Source: Clostridia bacterium
GTDB taxonomy: Bacteria > Bacillota > Clostridia > Oscillospirales > Acutalibacteraceae
Assembly (NCBI GenBank): GCA_017480115.1
Contig: JAFVBH010000067.1
Location: 1-64,000 of the forward strand
Length of the DNA stretch: 64,000 bases
Direction: 5' to 3'
Shown here: positions 61,715 to 64,000 of the stretch, piece after piece
Layout: every line of letters starts with the position of its first letter
Numbering within the stretch: position 1 is the stretch's first letter
The notes under the pieces: generated by a model
The model's input: the letters and a program-made list of their open reading frames with translations, nothing else
What the model was told of the DNA's origin: nothing
The model's database searches: none
Program-made: the position numbers and the translations under genes

Positions 61715-62773
61715 ATGCCCGATAATGAGTCAAAAGATGTTGTAAGTAAATCTTGGTTTTGTGTATTTAACAATCCAGAAGAACATGGTTTTGATGGTGA
61801 GCCGCAGGAAATTTGTGATAATATTGTAGCCGCTTGGGTTGATAACAACCCTACTCGATCTTGTGCCGTTACCTATTGTGTATCCGCAGACGGTTTGAAA
61901 CATTGTCATGTTGTTCTTGAAGATACAAAAGCTATGCGTTTTTCTTCTGTAAAAAAAGCGTTTCCGAGTATGCATATTGAGCCGACAAAAGGAAACAAGG
62001 AACAAGCGGAAGATTACATTAACAAACGTGGTAAATTTGAGGAAAAAGGCGAGCAGGTATTGGCTTCTGCTCGTTATGGTGAGATAAAAGCCGCACAGGG
62101 TCAACGGCGCGATTTTGAAGTTATCTCCGAGCTAATTGAACAGGGATTAACGCCACAACAAATTTTTGAAGAAAATTTCTCTTTTCGCAGATATGATAAA
62201 ATGATTAAACAGGCATATTTTGATAGGCGTATGAAATCAGTCCCCCGTATTCGTGACGTTGCTGTTTCTTGGCACGTCGGAGCGCCCGGAACGGGTAAAA
62301 CATATGAATATACCAAACTTTGTGAAAAGTATGGTGATGATAATGTGTATATGCTGAATGACTACGGAAAAGGCGGTTTTGATGATTATATCGGTCAAAA
62401 AGTGCTTTGTATGGACGAATTTCGCGGATATATTCGTTTTTCTTTGTTGATGAACTATCTTGACGGATACCGTGTTCAAATTCCTTGCAGATACTCTAAC
62501 GGCTATGCCTTATGGGATGAAGTACATATATTTACGGTTATGCCGCCTGAAAAGATATATGAAAGTATGGTGCAAGAAAATCGCTGTTATGATAGCTATG
62601 AACAGTTGACAAGAAGAATTGATACGATTGTCTATCATTACAAAGACGAAACAGGGCAATTTTTTAGTTATTCAATGCCGATGAAAGATTATCATTCATA
62701 TTCAGATTTACAGAAAGAAGCAGAAATACACCACAATGAACAACTAAAATTTGATTATTTGCCTTTCGGATAA
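61715..62773 (+). CDS. rep: CRESS-like Rep: HUH endonuclease plus superfamily 3 helicase
   Basis: 352 residues. Endonuclease motif I is FCVFNNP (15-21), motif II is HCH (His63, His65) and motif III is YINK (Tyr101, Lys104). The helicase has Walker A GAPGTGKT (189-196), Walker B VLCMDEF (Asp234, Glu235) and a C-like HIFTVMPPEKIYESM, which lacks the usual Asn. It nicks the stem-loop origin and unwinds DNA for rolling-circle replication. GGTGAT lies at proper distance from the ATG at 61715; an ATG at 61697 lacks a ribosome site. Confidence 0.9.
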   Translation: MPDNESKDVVSKSWFCVFNNPEEHGFDGEPQEICDNIVAAWVDNNPTRSCAVTYCVSADGLKHCHVVLEDTKAMRFSSVKKAFPSMHIEPTKGNKEQAEDYINKRGKFEEKGEQVLASARYGEIKAAQGQRRDFEVISELIEQGLTPQQIFEENFSFRRYDKMIKQAYFDRRMKSVPRIRDVAVSWHVGAPGTGKTYEYTKLCEKYGDDNVYMLNDYGKGGFDDYIGQKVLCMDEFRGYIRFSLLMNYLDGYRVQIPCRYSNGYALWDEVHIFTVMPPEKIYESMVQENRCYDSYEQLTRRIDTIVYHYKDETGQFFSYSMPMKDYHSYSDLQKEAEIHHNEQLKFDYLPFG

Positions 62774-62789
62774 AAGAGGTTTTTACAAA

Positions 62790-63683
62790 ATGACTTTGTT
62801 CAATGCGTTTCAAGAATTTATTATCACACAACAATTAAAAGGCAATTCAGAAAAGACGGTTGATTATTACAAAAATTGCATAATGCCTATGGTTAAATAT
62901 TTCGGTGAAAAGTTTGATGTATCGGCTTTAAGTGCCGCAGAATTGCGGAAATATGCTTTGTATTTGCGAAAACGTGATATTACTGATAACAGTTTCAAAA
63001 CCTACATAAAAGGAATTAAAGCCTTTTTACATTGGCTTTTTACAGAAGATTATACCGAAATCAATTTGAGTGATAAATTGCAGTTGCCAAAAGCACAGCG
63101 AAAAACAATAGATGTTTTAACGCCTGCCGAGGTCAAAGCCCTGTTTCATTCGTTTGATACAAGAAACATTCAAGGCTTGCGGAATTATTGTATATGCGCT
63201 TTAATGCTCGATAGCGGTTTGCGTAAAAGTGAAATCGTCCGTTTGAAGTTGTCCGATTTGCATATATTCGAGGGGTACGCCGTTATTAACGGAAAAGGAA
63301 ACAAGCAAAGGCTTGTTCCGCTCGGCAATACATCAAAGAAATATCTGATTAAGTATACAAGTATCCGTCCGTCTGATGTGGGCTTTGATAGCTTGTTTTT
63401 AACAAAGAACAATACGCCGATTACAGACGCCACTATATCACGGTTATTTAAGTCTTTACAGGTCACAAAAGTCGGTGATGTTCACTTGTTTCGGCGTATT
63501 CATCCGCATTTATTGCGGCACACGTTTGCAACGACTTTTCTTGAAAACGGCGGTAATATCTACACTTTGCAACAGATTTTAGGGCATACCACGCTTGAAA
63601 TGGTGAAAAAGTATGTTCACATTACTCAGGCAAAAACGGTGGTCAACTTCAAAAATTACAGCCCTTTGGACAATTTGAAGTAG
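62790..63683 (+). CDS. int: Tyrosine recombinase (integrase)
   Basis: 297 residues. A core-binding SAM-like domain (1-90) and a catalytic domain with Arg145 (GLRKSEI), Lys172 (NKQRLVPL), HPHLLRHTFAT (His240, Arg243), LGHTT (His266) and nucleophile Tyr275 in VKKYVHIT. It follows rep by 16 bases and stands 47 bases from the attR core, the usual place for an integrase in a tRNA-borne element. GAGG precedes the ATG. Confidence 0.95.
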   Translation: MTLFNAFQEFIITQQLKGNSEKTVDYYKNCIMPMVKYFGEKFDVSALSAAELRKYALYLRKRDITDNSFKTYIKGIKAFLHWLFTEDYTEINLSDKLQLPKAQRKTIDVLTPAEVKALFHSFDTRNIQGLRNYCICALMLDSGLRKSEIVRLKLSDLHIFEGYAVINGKGNKQRLVPLGNTSKKYLIKYTSIRPSDVGFDSLFLTKNNTPITDATISRLFKSLQVTKVGDVHLFRRIHPHLLRHTFATTFLENGGNIYTLQQILGHTTLEMVKKYVHITQAKTVVNFKNYSPLDNLK

Positions 63684-63687
63684 GATA

Positions 63688-63732
63688 GAAAAAAGCCTTT
63701 ACCCACAACGGATAAAGGACTTTTTTCTTTTT
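63688..63732. terminator. Terminator between integrase and tRNA-Pro
   Basis: AAAAAAGCCTTTA / TAAAGGACTTTTTT hairpin flanked by A- and T-runs on both sides, serving both converging genes. Confidence 0.85.
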
Positions 63733-63777
63733 TGGTCCGAGTGGCGAGACTTGAACTCACGGCCTCTTGACCCCCAG
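63731..63777 (-). other. attR: core within the intact tRNA-Pro gene
   Basis: The 47-bp repeat shared with 59699-59745. Its inner limit is the anticodon loop (CTGGGGG), the usual crossover location for this type of tyrosine integrase. Confidence 0.92.
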
Positions 63778-63808
63778 TCAAGCGCGCTACCAACTGCGCC
63801 ACACCCGG
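63733..63808 (-). tRNA. tRNA-Pro (anticodon GGG)
   Basis: A 76-base cloverleaf on the minus strand: acceptor CCGGGTG/CACTCGG, D-arm GCGC..GCGC, anticodon loop CTGGGGG on CTTGA/TCAAG, T-loop GAGTTCAAGTCTC, encoded CCA. It remains intact beside the element because the integrated copy restores its 3' half. Confidence 0.95.
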
Positions 63809-63871
63809 ATTCGGAACGACATATAATATACCATACCTTTTTACATTTTGCAAGTGTTTTTACAAAATTTA

Positions 63872-64000
63872 TTAAAATTTATCAGAACTTTCCGCATCTG
63901 TCTGTTTTATCCCGTAAATCTGTTTTGTCCCTTCAATCTGTGCGGCTATAATATTTGCCGTCATGGCGATGATCGTATCCGGGCGATGGTCAAGCTGTCC
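63872..64000 (-). CDS. C-terminal fragment of an unidentified protein (start beyond window)
   Basis: Forty-two codons enter from the right edge and end at a TAA at 63872; the visible end reads IIAAQIEGTKQIYGIKQTDA and then ESSDKF. Too little is present to assign a family. Confidence 0.55.
   Translation of the reverse strand, partial: GQLDHRPDTIIAMTANIIAAQIEGTKQIYGIKQTDAESSDKF

Larger units (their letters stand above)
59699..63777 (+). mobile_element. CRESS-type integrative replicon in tRNA-Pro(GGG)
   Basis: A 4,032-bp element delimited by a 47-bp direct repeat (59699-59745 and 63731-63777) that equals the 3' half of the tRNA-Pro gene. Contents in order: two adjacent long stem-loops, an Xre-type repressor (-), an excisionase-like HTH gene, a 70-aa gene, a nonanucleotide stem-loop origin with iterons, rep (HUH endonuclease plus superfamily 3 helicase) and a tyrosine integrase next to the tRNA. 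No capsid, relaxase or transfer gene is seen. It is lower in GC than the surrounding DNA. Confidence 0.92.

Noticed and set aside
59699-63777. Interpretation as a phage satellite or integrative conjugative element.
   Set aside because: No capsid, packaging, relaxase or type IV secretion gene is present; Rep, origin and integrase alone fit an integrative rolling-circle replicon.

Overview
The window looks like a chromosomal segment of a Gram-positive anaerobe of the class Clostridia, probably a gut Ruminococcaceae/Oscillospiraceae-type organism. This is inferred from an alpha/beta-type small acid-soluble spore protein (spore former), type I dockerins on secreted proteins, a sodium-pumping decarboxylase cluster, type III pantothenate kinase, NiCo-like and queuosine-type RNA leaders, and strong AGGAGG ribosome binding sites. 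Most of the window is moderately GC-rich; the last 6 kb (from about 58,100) is clearly more AT-rich.

Layout. 1-5,076: an edge-truncated secreted CAP-domain protein, then a copper-resistance operon (csoR, copA with a fused copper-chaperone domain, a DUF1858 protein) behind two CsoR-type operators. 5,399-9,929: an ABC-2 exporter, an Orn/Lys/Arg decarboxylase-family enzyme and a BadF/GlcNAc-kinase-like ATPase. 10,070-15,889: the potABCD polyamine transporter and a PutP-type sodium:solute symporter. 16,130-28,841: a CotH-family secreted protein, a dockerin remnant, proC, coaX, a 2005-residue secreted phosphodiester glycosidase/metallophosphoesterase/dockerin protein, a solute-binding lipoprotein and YmdB. 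29,003-31,564: a small alarmone synthetase followed by a two-component system. 31,565-33,216: repeat-rich intergenic DNA around one hypothetical gene. 33,217-37,897: MscS, tRNA-Thr/tRNA-Tyr, a ferredoxin-like aldo/keto reductase, a hydrolase, tRNA-Pro and an AbrB-like regulator. 38,006-44,629: a MATE exporter, then a five-gene biotin-dependent carboxyltransferase/sodium-pump cluster. 44,824-52,847: a zinc-ribbon membrane protein, AraC regulator, acetyltransferase, GH3 glucosidase, a second MATE, and a CDF metal exporter behind a NiCo-like riboswitch. 53,125-59,566: OYE-family oxidoreductase, hydrolases, HxlR regulator, spore protein, a queuosine-salvage-like pair (YhhQ plus radical SAM) with its own leader RNA, and a leucine-rich dockerin protein.

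The outstanding feature is a 4,032-bp integrated element (59,699-63,777) in a tRNA-Pro(GGG) gene. It is flanked by a 47-bp direct repeat of the tRNA 3' half and carries an Xre-type regulator, an excisionase-like HTH protein, a small unknown protein, a Rep with HUH endonuclease and superfamily 3 helicase motifs, and a tyrosine recombinase. Upstream of rep lies a 10-bp stem-loop whose loop contains TAGTATTAC, the nonanucleotide origin motif of circular Rep-encoding ssDNA (CRESS-DNA) viruses, followed by GTTAC iterons spaced about 21 bp. It reads as a tRNA-integrating, rolling-circle CRESS-type replicon without a capsid gene. Further observations are a likely internal translation start releasing a CopZ-like chaperone from copA, a terminator hairpin overlapping the start codon of the radical SAM gene, and several families of structured intergenic repeats.
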